Below are positions 11,247 to 21,997 of a DNA stretch of 64,000 bases, piece by piece. How positions within the stretch are numbered: position 1 is the stretch's first letter; every line of letters begins with the position of its first letter. The position numbers and the translations under genes were made by a program. This DNA is from Uranotaenia lowii (lineage: Eukaryota; Arthropoda; Insecta; Diptera; Culicidae), in the NCBI RefSeq assembly GCF_029784155.1, contig NC_073692.1, positions 326,945,920-327,009,919 of the forward strand, written 5' to 3'. The notes under the pieces were generated by a model. It made no database searches. It saw only the letters and a program-made list of their open reading frames with translations, and was not told the DNA's origin.

Positions 11247-11668
11247 TTCAGGTTGCCAGAATATTTTCCGGACATATCCAGACATAACCCGGTCTATGAT
11301 ATCTACAAACCTTGCAAAATACGGGCATCTGATTTCAAAATTTTCAACCAAAAATTCGGGCAATATCTGGACAAAATTGGTCTAAACTACGGATTGTTAG
11401 ATTAAAATCAAAAAAATACTTTTTTATTTGAAACAGATCAACAGATCAGATTATCCATCAGATTTCAAATCGTATGTTAGGTTTCCGTAAAACTGTTCAT
11501 GATTATTTAGATTAAACTTGCTCAAAAAATAACCGGTTTATGATAACTCTATTTAAGTTTTTTGACAATTTTGGAAAAAAAAAGAACCAGGCCGGAACGA
11601 ACTTTTTCTTAATTTTGTGTCAGATGTCCGGACATGTTCGGGTAAAACCGGGCAATCTCGCCAGCTTA
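11247..11668. mobile_element. hAT-type miniature element
   Basis: The left end CAGGTTGCCAGAATATT and the right end (inward: AAGCTGGCGAGATTGCCCGG) are imperfect inverted repeats. TCTTAGCAT occurs directly outside both (11238-11246 and 11669-11677). One end-base ambiguity leaves an 8- or 9-bp duplication, and 8 fits hAT. The interior is AT-rich and non-coding, with Y-rich CCGGACAT motifs near both ends, as in the copies at 50.4 and 53.2 kb. Confidence 0.65.
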
Positions 11669-11679
11669 TCTTAGCATCA

Positions 11680-12880
11680 CCATAACTATCTGGTTCAGTT
11701 AAGCGTTTTTTGAGCACGTTCTAGCGATGTCAAAATTTTCGATTGAAGAAAATATTCTTTAAGTTGCTTCCAAATGATGGTGGCTCCGGATGTTTCTCCC
11801 AATTCCTAGTAGAAGCCTTTGAATGTTAAACTTAAGAAAAAACTCTAATTCCAGATAAAATAGAACAGGACTACCGGGCGAAAATGTTTTATTCAATTGA
11901 ACGAAGAATGAATGGACGAATCTGATTAAATGAACTTGTTAGAAGATTAAAAACGGCTGCTTAGCAATATAAAAACTTTCTTCAAAATTTGGATTTAAAT
12001 AAGTCTGCACCAAGGTTTCCAAAAAAAACTACGTTTCTACGAAAAAAGAAATTATATTTCTTTTTATTTACCCTAAATTTCTGCCATGATTTTTTGTGTC
12101 GCAATTTAATTCAGTTTGATTAAAAATTGTTGAAAAATTGGGTCTTTTTTACATTTAACTCATGCAAAACCAAATAACCTTTCTTATCAAACTGTTACAA
12201 TCTATACTTAAAAATCTGAATCTGAATATTGACATCGAAAATAAAAATTCGTATAAAATTTAAAAAAAATCTTTGAAATCTGTTAATATTTCCAAAATGC
12301 TGTTTTCTATGAGACATATTCTGTGATATAGAAATGAACTCACTTTTCTGTGAAATTATAGATTTTTCTGTGATTTTGGCAGCCTTGCTTTGGACTACAA
12401 CATTTTGACTTAAGATTTCGCAGTATGTTAAGAAGAAATTTTTCTTGAGAATCAAATTTTTTGAACAAAATTCATTTTTTTTTTGGCCCGTCACAATCCC
12501 CCACACCAAAAAGCTCGAAAGAGCCCCCTGGTAATGGACACTTCAGTTCTCAGCATGTCTGGCAGCAAAAAGGTTAAATTTAAAAATCGCAAGCAAAAAT
12601 ACAAAATTTACGCATGCTGAGAACACAATATATTCTAACTTTAAGGCGCGGAAGAATGGAATAAAAAGTAAGCAAATACAGTGAATTTCAGTGGAAAAAA
12701 AGTTTTCCTTTTAAGAGATCCACTTCTCGATGGAAGAAATTGAAGAGTATTAACAAGTTAAAAAAAATTAAAATAAATTAAACTAAAAGTTAAAATTAGG
12801 TGAAATTAAACTAAATTACAGACAAACAAGTTAAAATCAATCATTCTATACAAATTAAAAAAAGCTAGTTTGGTGATTCG
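11680..12880. other. AT-rich DNA, no gene seen
   Basis: No recognisable coding region. A 12-bp inverted pair (GTTCTCAGCATG near 12546, complement near 12612) could fold across a 55-bp loop. The last part (12780-12880) is probably the 3' tail of the non-LTR element that follows. Confidence 0.4.
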
Positions 12881-12884
12881 TTGT

Positions 12885-14280
12885 TTATTGGTTTGCTAAG
12901 TTCTTAAAGTGATGCATCAGTTTGGTCTTGAAAATATTCCTGTTATTAATTATCTTTAACTCTTCGAGTAGATTATTGTACTTCGTAGGTCCGACAGAAG
13001 AAATCCTATGTTGGCCTAGGCTTGTTGACGAATTACTTCTCAGAAGGTGATGAGACTGCCTTGTGTTATAAATACGAATTCCTGAAGTAAACCTGAGATT
13101 TGGAGATATATGAGAGGAATGCTAATTAACAAATACATAAGTGCAAGTTTGGAAATTACAAAGTTCAGCCAACGGTAAAATATTGTGAGAGCGGTTAGAG
13201 TACAACAGATTGGATGGATGACGAAAAGGAAGGTTAAATATAGTTTTCAGACAACGATTTTGTAAAGTTTGTAGACGAGATAGGAGAGATAAGGAAGCTC
13301 TACCACACATTACATGGCGTGGTACAAAATGTTTCACTCTCCATAAGACGCCACTAAACGACGATATCTTTTTGTGTAAGTTGTTAATGTGCGATTTCCA
13401 CGACAGAGTGTCAACTAGTGTTATTCCCAAATACTTGAAATTATATACTTTTTCCAAAACATTATTAACTATTTTTGGACTGTTGTGTGGTTGGATTGCT
13501 TTTCTAGATGACCGGAATAACATGTATTTGCATGTTTTTGCAAAGTTGCAAATTTCAAAGTGAGAAGATTGGAGTTAAAATATTTATGCAGAATGTTGAG
13601 AGCATCTTCCATGTTTTTAATAATTACATTAGAACATTTTCCTGGGTAAAAAAGTGCCGTGTCGTCCGCAAAAAGTGTTGGTACTCCATGCAATGGCAGG
13701 TTACTGATATCATTGATGTACAAAAGAAATAGGATTGGTACAATGTTGCTACCTTGCGGAACGCCGACTTCAATACTCCCTAAGGAACTTGATACTTCAT
13801 CAATACGGACAAATTGTTTTTTTTCTGATAGATAACTGCGAATCAAGTTGTTTGTGATACCTCTGAGGCCATAACATTCGAGTTTTATTAGAAGTATTTC
13901 ATGGTCTAAAGTATCAAAAGCTTTTTTAAGATCTAAAAAAAGGCCACCAACTATATTTTTCTTGTCAATGTTATCAATTATTGAATCTAAAAGTTCACAA
14001 ATAGCCGTAAGAGTACTTGAACCCGATTTGAACCCATACTGATGATTGTAGAGAACATTATTGGCACTCAAAAAAGAGTTGATTCTTTGGATTAAAAGTT
14101 TTTCAAACACTTTACTATAAACACTCAAAGTTGAAACGAGGCGATAATTATTGACATTTGTGGGATCACCAGATTTAAAAAAATAGGTAATACTTTTGCC
14201 GTTTTCAGGCAATCAGGATAAATTCCCGTTTCTAAAATTTGATTGAAACATTGTAAGAGAATTGGTTCAAAAAATTCAAC
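12885..14280 (-). pseudogene. Non-LTR retrotransposon reverse transcriptase fragment (CR1/L2-like), broken
   Basis: The encoded enzyme would copy element RNA at a nicked chromosomal site. Read on the minus strand from 14280, the frames give a leader ending in ETGIYPDCLKTAKV, then FKSGDPTNVNNYR, the finger motif YGFKSGSST, motif A FLDLKKAFDTLDH, motif B GVPQGSNI, and motif C LFADDTALFY with both catalytic aspartates present. The thumb follows (YLGITLVDTLSWKSHI) and then a C-terminal tail to a stop at 12885. Three frames are needed: breaks lie near 14212, near 13540 and near 13140. The endonuclease domain is absent, so this is a 5'-truncated copy with later frameshifts. The YGLRG/YLSEKKQFV block resembles CR1/L2-group elements; the clade is a judgement from motifs. 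Confidence 0.85.
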
Positions 14281-14648
14281 ATGTTTTTTTAATATTATTT
14301 ATAATATATTTATTCATATTCTATTCATTTTTAGGAACTATTTAAGCTGAAGTAACATATACATGTGTATAGCAATGGTCATTGAAATCAGGTTTTTAAA
14401 TATTTCATAAAAGTCCCGCTTTTTCGATTGATTCATTAAAAAGTACGATTTTACACCACTTTTTTTACAATTTTTATGGTCATGATTTTAAAAATTTTTA
14501 AAAAGATATTTCCATATGTGCAACATATAGCTTCTAACTTCAGGTTTTTCAGGCACTAAGTGAATTTTTTTTCGAGCTTACACCCTTTTCCCGAAGCATT
14601 TTTTGGGATTTTTTTTTCTTATAACTTCGAATAACTTTGAAATCAATG

Positions 14649-15166
14649 TGTTCCGACGCAGTCACATCGCAGCGATTCGGCATCGACACAAAATGAAATA
14701 CATAAAATTTGACGAAGAAATGAAATTTACTAATTACGAATGCTAAGTGAAATAGTCTGTAAGAGAAGAAATACGATGTAATTATCATACACAAACATAA
14801 ATTCCACATTACACTACTTCACACAACACCCATTATAAAACGAAAATGAATTACCTACACTGCACACTCACAATATAGAATAAGTAGTGAGAAACCCTTG
14901 ACGAAAAAGTGATACGTGAAGTGAAACGCTATAATTTAAGTGACATGTCAAATATTTATTTGCAACAAAAAAATCACTTTTCAAACCTATTCGCGCGCAA
15001 CGGACGTGTTTTTTACCACCCGAAAGTTCGTTCGTTCTCGGTTTTGTTCTGCTCCGCCATCGCTGGTCGATTGATGACCAAAGTTGTTTCTGCTGTTTTG
15101 AATCCTTCGACGCCGTTTGGGACCCAATTTCGTGGGACACTATCAACGGAATCCTGCTTCCGTACA
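14649..15166 (+). mobile_element. Solo LTR, copy B (518 bp)
   Basis: Starts TGTTCCGACGCAGTCACA and ends CCGTACA, flanked by CAATG at 14644-14648 and 15167-15171. It aligns along its whole length with copy A (9806-10339), including the CGCGCAACGGACGTG and GGGACACTATCAACGGAATCC blocks. Divergence and small indels indicate an older or independent insertion. No interior is retained. Confidence 0.85.
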
Positions 15167-15171
15167 CAATG

Positions 15172-18100
15172 ATTGTAGCTGAATATTGTCTGAAAATTCT
15201 ATTTGAGTCACGTTACAAGCTTTCCAAAACATTAAACTTTGAAAAAATCAGTTGAGAAACAAGAGAGTTTTAGTGGAAAAAGTGTTAGGGGTCATTTGAC
15301 CCCCGGCGATATAAAAAGGTATATACAGAGAAAAAATCGAAGAAATTATGAATTTATTTTTTTTTTAATTCTCCTGAGTGCATCGATAAAAAAACAAATT
15401 TTCAAAACTAAAAATATGCTTTCAGAATATTGTAGTTTAAGATTCTTGCATATTCGATCGTAGTTCAAAATTATGATTGAATTTATTATAAAACTGCAAT
15501 ACTTATGATATTAAACATTACTTCGAGAAAATAACGAACTCGCTGCAAATTTCTTTTTTTGGTGTAGATATTTCTATATCAGGAAAAAAAAATTATTAAA
15601 AAAATTAAAATTCTGTTCATGATATTTTTTGCAATTAAAATCAGGTTTTTTCATGAAAAAAAAATTGCAATATCAACTGAAATTTTACATTATAGTTGTG
15701 CATTGTTTCTCTAATAGAACAATTTTATTTTTGATCGAAAATAAGCAGCGCTAAGCATCGTTTTAGCGTTGTTCTTATTCCATATGTTAATGACTTGAGC
15801 TAAAAGAAAACTTTCCTGGATACAACTTTGTCATATACATCAAAGTGATACAAAATAAAACAAAAGAGTTTTTAAGTCGCAATCAGCGTGATTATTATTT
15901 TACTTAAAAAATCTAATTGAACTTCTCATCACTGATATTACCGAAACCAGAAATAGTAGTTCAAATGTTCAGGAGGGTTGATTTACAAAAAAGTTAATCT
16001 TTTACATAAATTTAATCAGTGACCTCTGAAGAAAAGAGCAATCATAAAGTTTTATTATGAAAAAATATGGCTCCTCCTTAACGTGAAAATTTGGTTACTC
16101 ATTTCATGCTCAGAGCTAACCTTTGAGTATGTGCTAAATTTCTTTAAATGAATGTGAACAAATAACTTCAAACCTTTCAAGTTACTGCAATTAATTCCGT
16201 AAGTGAAACGGTGTAATTTTTGCTTGAATGAAGAAAAAAGAAAAAGATATTCCGAAGATAATTTGATAAAAATGCAAAAATCCACAGAAAAAATGTTTGC
16301 CGTGTTCCATATAGAATACTACCAGATAAAAACCCCATATTTTAATTTTTTTAGTAAATTTGTGAAAAGATTAGTTGATTTGAACAAATACAAAACTTAT
16401 AGAGATCGAATTAGAAAAATCGTCCAGTTAACAAACAAAAAGTAAATTGAGAAAATATTTTCAGAAAATAGTATTTAATCAAATCAACCACTGAAAAATT
16501 GATGAAAACAAAGTGGATTTTAAGATTTTGTAATCTTCTCATTCTTTTTGATGAAAAGAATTTATAGCAAACATTAGGTTCTATTTGCTTACTTTTGACA
16601 AAAATGACCAATCTTAAATTTTTGTCCAAAAAATGTGTGTGAACTCTACATTTTAACATACACGAATGACTCCAAAAACGCTTACTTATGCAATCAAACA
16701 TTTAGATTTCCAAGTGGATTAATTTGGGCTTAAATGTAACTAGAAAGTTCAATTGTTTCCTAGTCTCAAATATTTGGTAACGAAAGTCCTCACAGCTTTG
16801 CTCAAAATTGAAATTAATAAAATTTCCTTTTTTTTTCTTATTTGACCCTTCAAAATTTTGGATAATCTATAATTCACTTTAACTCTAATCGAGAAGCGGT
16901 CTTTGGGTAAAATGTTTATCTTAATTTTTGCTTTAACCTTTGGATGCTTGTCTTAATTTCGTAGATCTTATGGTATTGTGGTGTCACTGAAAAAAGCAGT
17001 TCTTTGGTTGGTAGTTGAGGCAAGAGAGTATAATGTTGAACATTTCACTAATCCTAGTTTTCATTCTTTTCAGAAATAGGAAAATATTTGTAAATCATTT
17101 AAAAACATATCTTGATATACGTTGAAGCAACAATTATCAAGAAAGCTGTATCTATTTACTACAAGTCGTGTTTGTGTTAGTTGTGTCATACTAACTTTGT
17201 TGAATGTAGGTTAAGTAGGTGAAGTATGGTAATTAAGATTATAGTTTTTTAGAAAGGTATATGCAATTTCTGGTGCTGTAAAATAACACAGTTTGAAATC
17301 AAAGAACGTTACAGAACAGATTGTTGTTTTGTTAAGTCATGGGAAAGTTATTGCTCACCAAATTTCCCAAACTGACATGGGTGGTTTTGTTTTTAATTTC
17401 TCAAGTTTTTGTTGGTAATGTATAACGAAAAAATATAAACGTGTTTCAGTTTCAGAAATGTGTGCAAGTGTTATTTTAAAACAACACTATGCATGAAGAA
17501 TTTGTTAAGAAACTTCCTTTAAAAGCGTCTGAATCCATTTCAACTTCTTGGCACTAAGAAAAAGTTCTGTTTTGTGTACCTGTGAAGTACTGAAAAAAGC
17601 TTTTTTAAGGGGTTAACCTATACTACAAATAAACCATAGTTTTTTCTTGCAAGATAGCTTTTTTGGTGTAATGCTTTATTTTGTCTCATCAAAGTCTTCA
17701 GAAGCGTATAAATAGGTATAAGGGAGGTAGTGAAATGGGTCATGTCGAATTTTGAAAATCGACTTTATACATTTTGTAGATTGGCCCAACCCTCAAAATT
17801 CATCAAAAGGAGTATTGTGTGAAAAAGTGCTGAAGTTTGAAAATCGTAGTGTTATTGCACATATGATGTACAACGAAAAAAACGAATTTTTTTTTAGTGT
17901 TTTTGAAACATGTTCCCTTTTTCTTATTTTTATCAAAACATTTTTGGAAAAAAATGCAGATCGCCGTCTTTTGCATTTTCTGCCAGCGCACACAGGAGTA
18001 CGTAGAAGAAAAAGTTGGCCAAAAGTATTTTTTTATTTTGAAATTAATAAAATAGTTTATTTTGACTTATCAAACGTTTTTAAGATTATTTAGAATATTT

Positions 18101-19680
18101 TTTTATCGTTTTCGTAATTTTTCATAATTTTCTATTAGAAATTTTCTAACTATTATATGACATGATAAATAATCCAGGTTAGAAAAAATTTAAAATTCAA
18201 AAAAATCTAGATTTTTTATTTGTTTTTGAAAGTTAAGTAACATTTTAAAATATTCGGAAAAGATCATTAATTTTACTGAGCTTTAATTTAAAATAAACGA
18301 AGCCCTAGGTGACTTTTTTGTGGAAATAATCTATCAATACATCAATACAAACTTAAAAATATCAAAAATGCGCGAGTTTGCGCGAGTTATTTCTTTTGCA
18401 CCTAATTATTGAAGTTATCAATTTTCTAATGATATCAAACATTTTACCCGGACTTGCTGGGAACATAAACAAAAACAATAATTTGTAAAAAAATCATCGT
18501 TTAAAACAAAAAATAAAAAGAAGAATTTTTAAAGCACTGCGTACTGTTTCTATTATAGTCATCGAATTTGGTCTTTAGTACTTCCATTTTAAATTTTCAT
18601 TTTTAGTCACTAAAGAAAGTTTTATTCAATGATATGACGTAGTCGCGCTGATTCAACGATTTGTAGAAAAATTCTATCTCATAAAAATAATAAAGTTTCG
18701 ACAGCTGCAACAGCTTATAAACAAATCGGATGTCAAAAAACTGACCGGTACATGGTGCTAAATTTATTCAAGAATCAAATAAACATTGACATAAAAGTAA
18801 CCAATGAAATTTAAATTTTGAGTTTTGGCCAGGTTTATGGGTGAAATACTCCTGTGTGCAGCGTGTAGAATCAAGTTTATACCTTGCAATAGTTAGATCA
18901 ATACATGAATCCGTAGATGAACCAGAAGCGTTTTTGTGGAACTTAACAATTGTGATATTTTGAAAGTTAAAGGACACTTGATCCTGTATTAAAGGATACT
19001 TGAACATTTGATCATCTATGGCAAAAATCATGCAAAATCTAAAGATAAATATTCAATTTATTTTTGCTCATAGATTTTTATTTCACAGTTTATGAGTGCC
19101 ATACAAAAAGGATTCTGAAAGCTTTTCTACTGATCTATTTTCATTGCATACTTAAAAGCGCAATTTGCTAATTTTTAGATAAATGCACTTTAGAGTCCTT
19201 TTTATCAGGAAATTTTTGGATAGATATTAGTAGATAATTGGATAAAAACTTATCAGGATCAAGCGAACCCATGACATCCATTTTTGAAAACTTTTTTCTT
19301 AAAAAAAATTGAGAGTCTACAATTGCTTTAAAAATATAGTTTAAGATATTCATTTTAAACTTTTACGATTGGAATAAAACAGGAATTAAAAAAATATTTT
19401 TATTATAAACTTTTCGTTTGGGATACATTTTAAAAAGATAAGAAGGATCTTCAAATAACATTTTGTTAGATTTTTCAAACAAAGTGCAATTTCTCAAGAA
19501 ATAAATATTTTATAAATTTTTGAGTTAACAGGTTTGTTGTTTGGTTGTATTTGTCATATTGGCTTCGAGGCATGAGCTTCGAGGTATAGTTGAGGAATCA
19601 CGAGTCCCCAGGGATCAAGTATTCTTATTCTCCCCTACGTACTTCGTGTATAATAAGTATTTAACATCAATAGAGACAAA
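15172..19680. other. AT-rich DNA, nothing recognisable
   Basis: About 4.5 kb of very AT-rich sequence with many homopolymer runs. ORFs up to 113 codons (17752-18093, plus) are low-complexity and unrecognised. A minus-strand stretch at 18768-19031 has a short serine/aspartate-rich segment (GSSTDSCIDLTI) reminiscent of the end of a non-LTR endonuclease, too weak to call. A GACCCCCGGCG block near 15297 is the inverse of one at about 6978 and may be an old miniature-element end. Confidence 0.4.
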
Positions 19681-19687
19681 CTAATTG

Positions 19688-19711
19688 TTATTTTAAACAA
19701 CAGATATAGTT
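19688..19711 (+). repeat. 24-bp direct repeat, left copy
   Basis: Starts TTATTTTAAACAACAG. All 24 bases are repeated in the same orientation at 24576-24599, directly at the right edge of the 68-bp satellite. Confidence 0.85.
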
Positions 19712-20735
19712 CACTAATCACTAATCACTAATCGTACTTCCACAGCCAGAACTTATGTCTGAGTCCCAAAGAATAATAAAAGTGTCTTATCATTCTTCTT
19801 GTCTTTGTCCATATTTTTAATAATTTTAACATAAAAACATTAAAATGATCAAAAACATGAATTGGTTGGGCCTACCATGGAGCAGAGAACGCAGAGACAT
19901 CTGGAACACAGGAACAGGAAGAAACGTGGACCACCAGTACCATACGTTTCAATAGGGCAGTATCGTTGGAAGCATGCTAAGAAAAATGCTCCGTGATGAA
20001 GAAACCATGCGTCAGGTAAAGGAACTTCACCAATCGCTAGGGCCATTTGAAAGGGTTGGAAATGATTTATTTTGTACACGGAAATCCCAAAATCTCTCTG
20101 GATTTCAGTGTACAATCATTTCAGGTCACCGACCAAGGTTAAAGCGCCTTTACTCGCTCTTGAAAATAAAAAAGAGAAACGGAAAACATTAGTAGTACAT
20201 AAAACCCTCCGAGGTCTGTTTAGAGCTCGGAAAGTTTTTCCAAAAATTACCTTTGAAAGTTCTCATCAAATAAAAATTAACCTTATTAGTGGATCAAAAA
20301 CATTTAAATGCGAATCTATTTATCAAAGGTAACACTAATAATGTATTCATACAAAATTGGACATTTAAAAATATGCGATGTTATACGATTCATATCATTG
20401 GATCGATTTCAAAGTGTTTTTTTTTACTGTCAACATAAATTGTAAAAGTTTAAATTCAAATAATGTTCCAAAGAATTAAAAATGTTTGATTAAAGTTTAG
20501 CTCCGGTAAATGCAACTTGAAATTCATTTTATTTCATGTAAAAGTTTCATTATAAATATGCTTTTAGATCTATTATGCTATTCCTACACATTGATTTAAT
20601 AAAAATGTTATGTAAAAATTTTTAAAATACTTTTTCGAAACATTAACACAAAATTACCCAAGTATTAGAAAAATTCATGTATTCTTTTATGTTATCCAAA
20701 GTAAAAACAATTTAATTTGTACAATAGATTCACAA
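19712..20735. other. AT-rich DNA, no supported gene
   Basis: A short lysine/arginine-rich frame at about 19878-19997 (plus) ends at a stop, and it and the overlapping ORFs are unrecognised. Confidence 0.35.
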
Positions 20736-20739
20736 GTGA

Positions 20740-21240
20740 TAGAATTAAGAAACCACCTACCTACCCCTAGCAATTGAATCCACCCCCGAACTAAGACCAA
20801 GCCCACAAATGGTTGCTAAACCTCGAATCGAGTACATTAAGCAGCATATCTATCAACCCATCATCGCACCAACAGTCGCTAACTTGATTCGAGAAATAGC
20901 ATTCGAGCAGTAGGTTATTACAGGATGCGTTTATGTAGCAACCTGGTAGAAACGCAGCCGGTCGTCGCTATGAGAAAATAAACAAACACAAATACCAACC
21001 TGGATGGCAGCAATGGGTGCGAAAATCAGTAAATAGTTAAAAACGCAACCAATCAAACCATCTAAAATACCGACCGAAATAGAAACGCCCGGTGGGCTTG
21101 GTCTAAGTGCAATATTACGCCAGCCGTAGGCGAATTTTAAAAAGTCAGTGAGTGCTGCGATTAAACGCAAACGACTGTTGGTAATTGTAATTGAGCATAT
21201 ATGTAAATGAAATTTTTCATTCGAAGCAAAAGTCAATATT
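20740..21240. other. Candidate conserved non-coding element
   Basis: A non-repetitive stretch of more balanced composition in AT-rich surroundings, with homeodomain-type cores (TAATTG near 21183-21195, ATTAAACG near 21161) and no coding evidence on either strand. The 101-codon minus-strand ORF is probably chance. A developmental enhancer is one possibility. The evidence is composition and motif texture only. Confidence 0.25.
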
Positions 21241-21995
21241 TCTTCACGTTTTTATTCTCAACTTTACACATGCCCGCCCATTTAGAAATTCAACAATGAA
21301 TAATTGGAACGAAAGAGAAAAATAATAAGAACGTCCTCACCAATTTCTGCTAGTTTCCGCACTTGCTGCTGACTTCATTCGGTTTCAAAAATTTTGTCAC
21401 TTTTTATGAGCTCATTTCTCAATAACTTTATTAACTAAACATGATTTCACTATCCTGCTTGAGCATATTATGTGGAAGAGATTTTGTTCAGCTCCCGACA
21501 AACAGGAGCACCTTTTTCCTGTTCGTTTCAACTTATATTCTCACTTCACATTCATAAGAGACCTGAACATATTTTTATCATTCCCGATGTAGCACTTAAA
21601 AGACCACTCTCTCACGTATCGAAAAAAAGGAAACAAAACTGTCCCGTTCGCTATCCCACCCAACTACTTTCTCCATTTTCAACAATTCTGCACCATAAAA
21701 ATTAAACTTTCTTCGTCATTCAGCCCGTGCAAAAAACTTCCCGGAGGAACCGCACTGAGCAACGATAACAAGTGAAAAAAGGGATTTCTTATTTAGCACT
21801 TGATTTTTTCTGTTATCAGCAATGATTTCTTTGTTGTATCCTTTGAAACATTTGTACACTGATGATTTGTTAGTAAAATCAAAACTTCTCCTCGAAAAGG
21901 ACAGAAAAACGAAAAAATTGAACACAGAGAAAATAAACGCGACCGCACTCGACCAAGGCCTACTCGCTTCCCCTTATCGGTGAGGGTTAAAGAGT
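21241..21995. other. Unique DNA left of the satellite, no gene seen
   Basis: Mixed composition and short unsupported ORFs. The sequence GACCGCACTCGACC...TTATCGGTGAGGG at 21940-21990 abuts the first satellite monomer. Confidence 0.35.
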
Positions 21996-21997
21996 TC

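Noticed and set aside
6975..15306. 8.3-kb element bounded by inverted CGGGGGTCAAATGA blocks (6978 and 15297)
   Set aside because: Inner sequences do not match beyond the block, no target duplication is visible, and a third block at 7152 is in direct orientation, so they are more likely separate old ends.
17752..18093. 113-codon plus-strand ORF
   Set aside because: Low-complexity, Phe/Lys-rich translation of AT-rich DNA with overlapping ORFs on the other strand.
18768..19031. Non-LTR endonuclease tail (GSSTDSCIDLTI)
   Set aside because: The similarity covers only about 12 residues, with no other endonuclease motif nearby.
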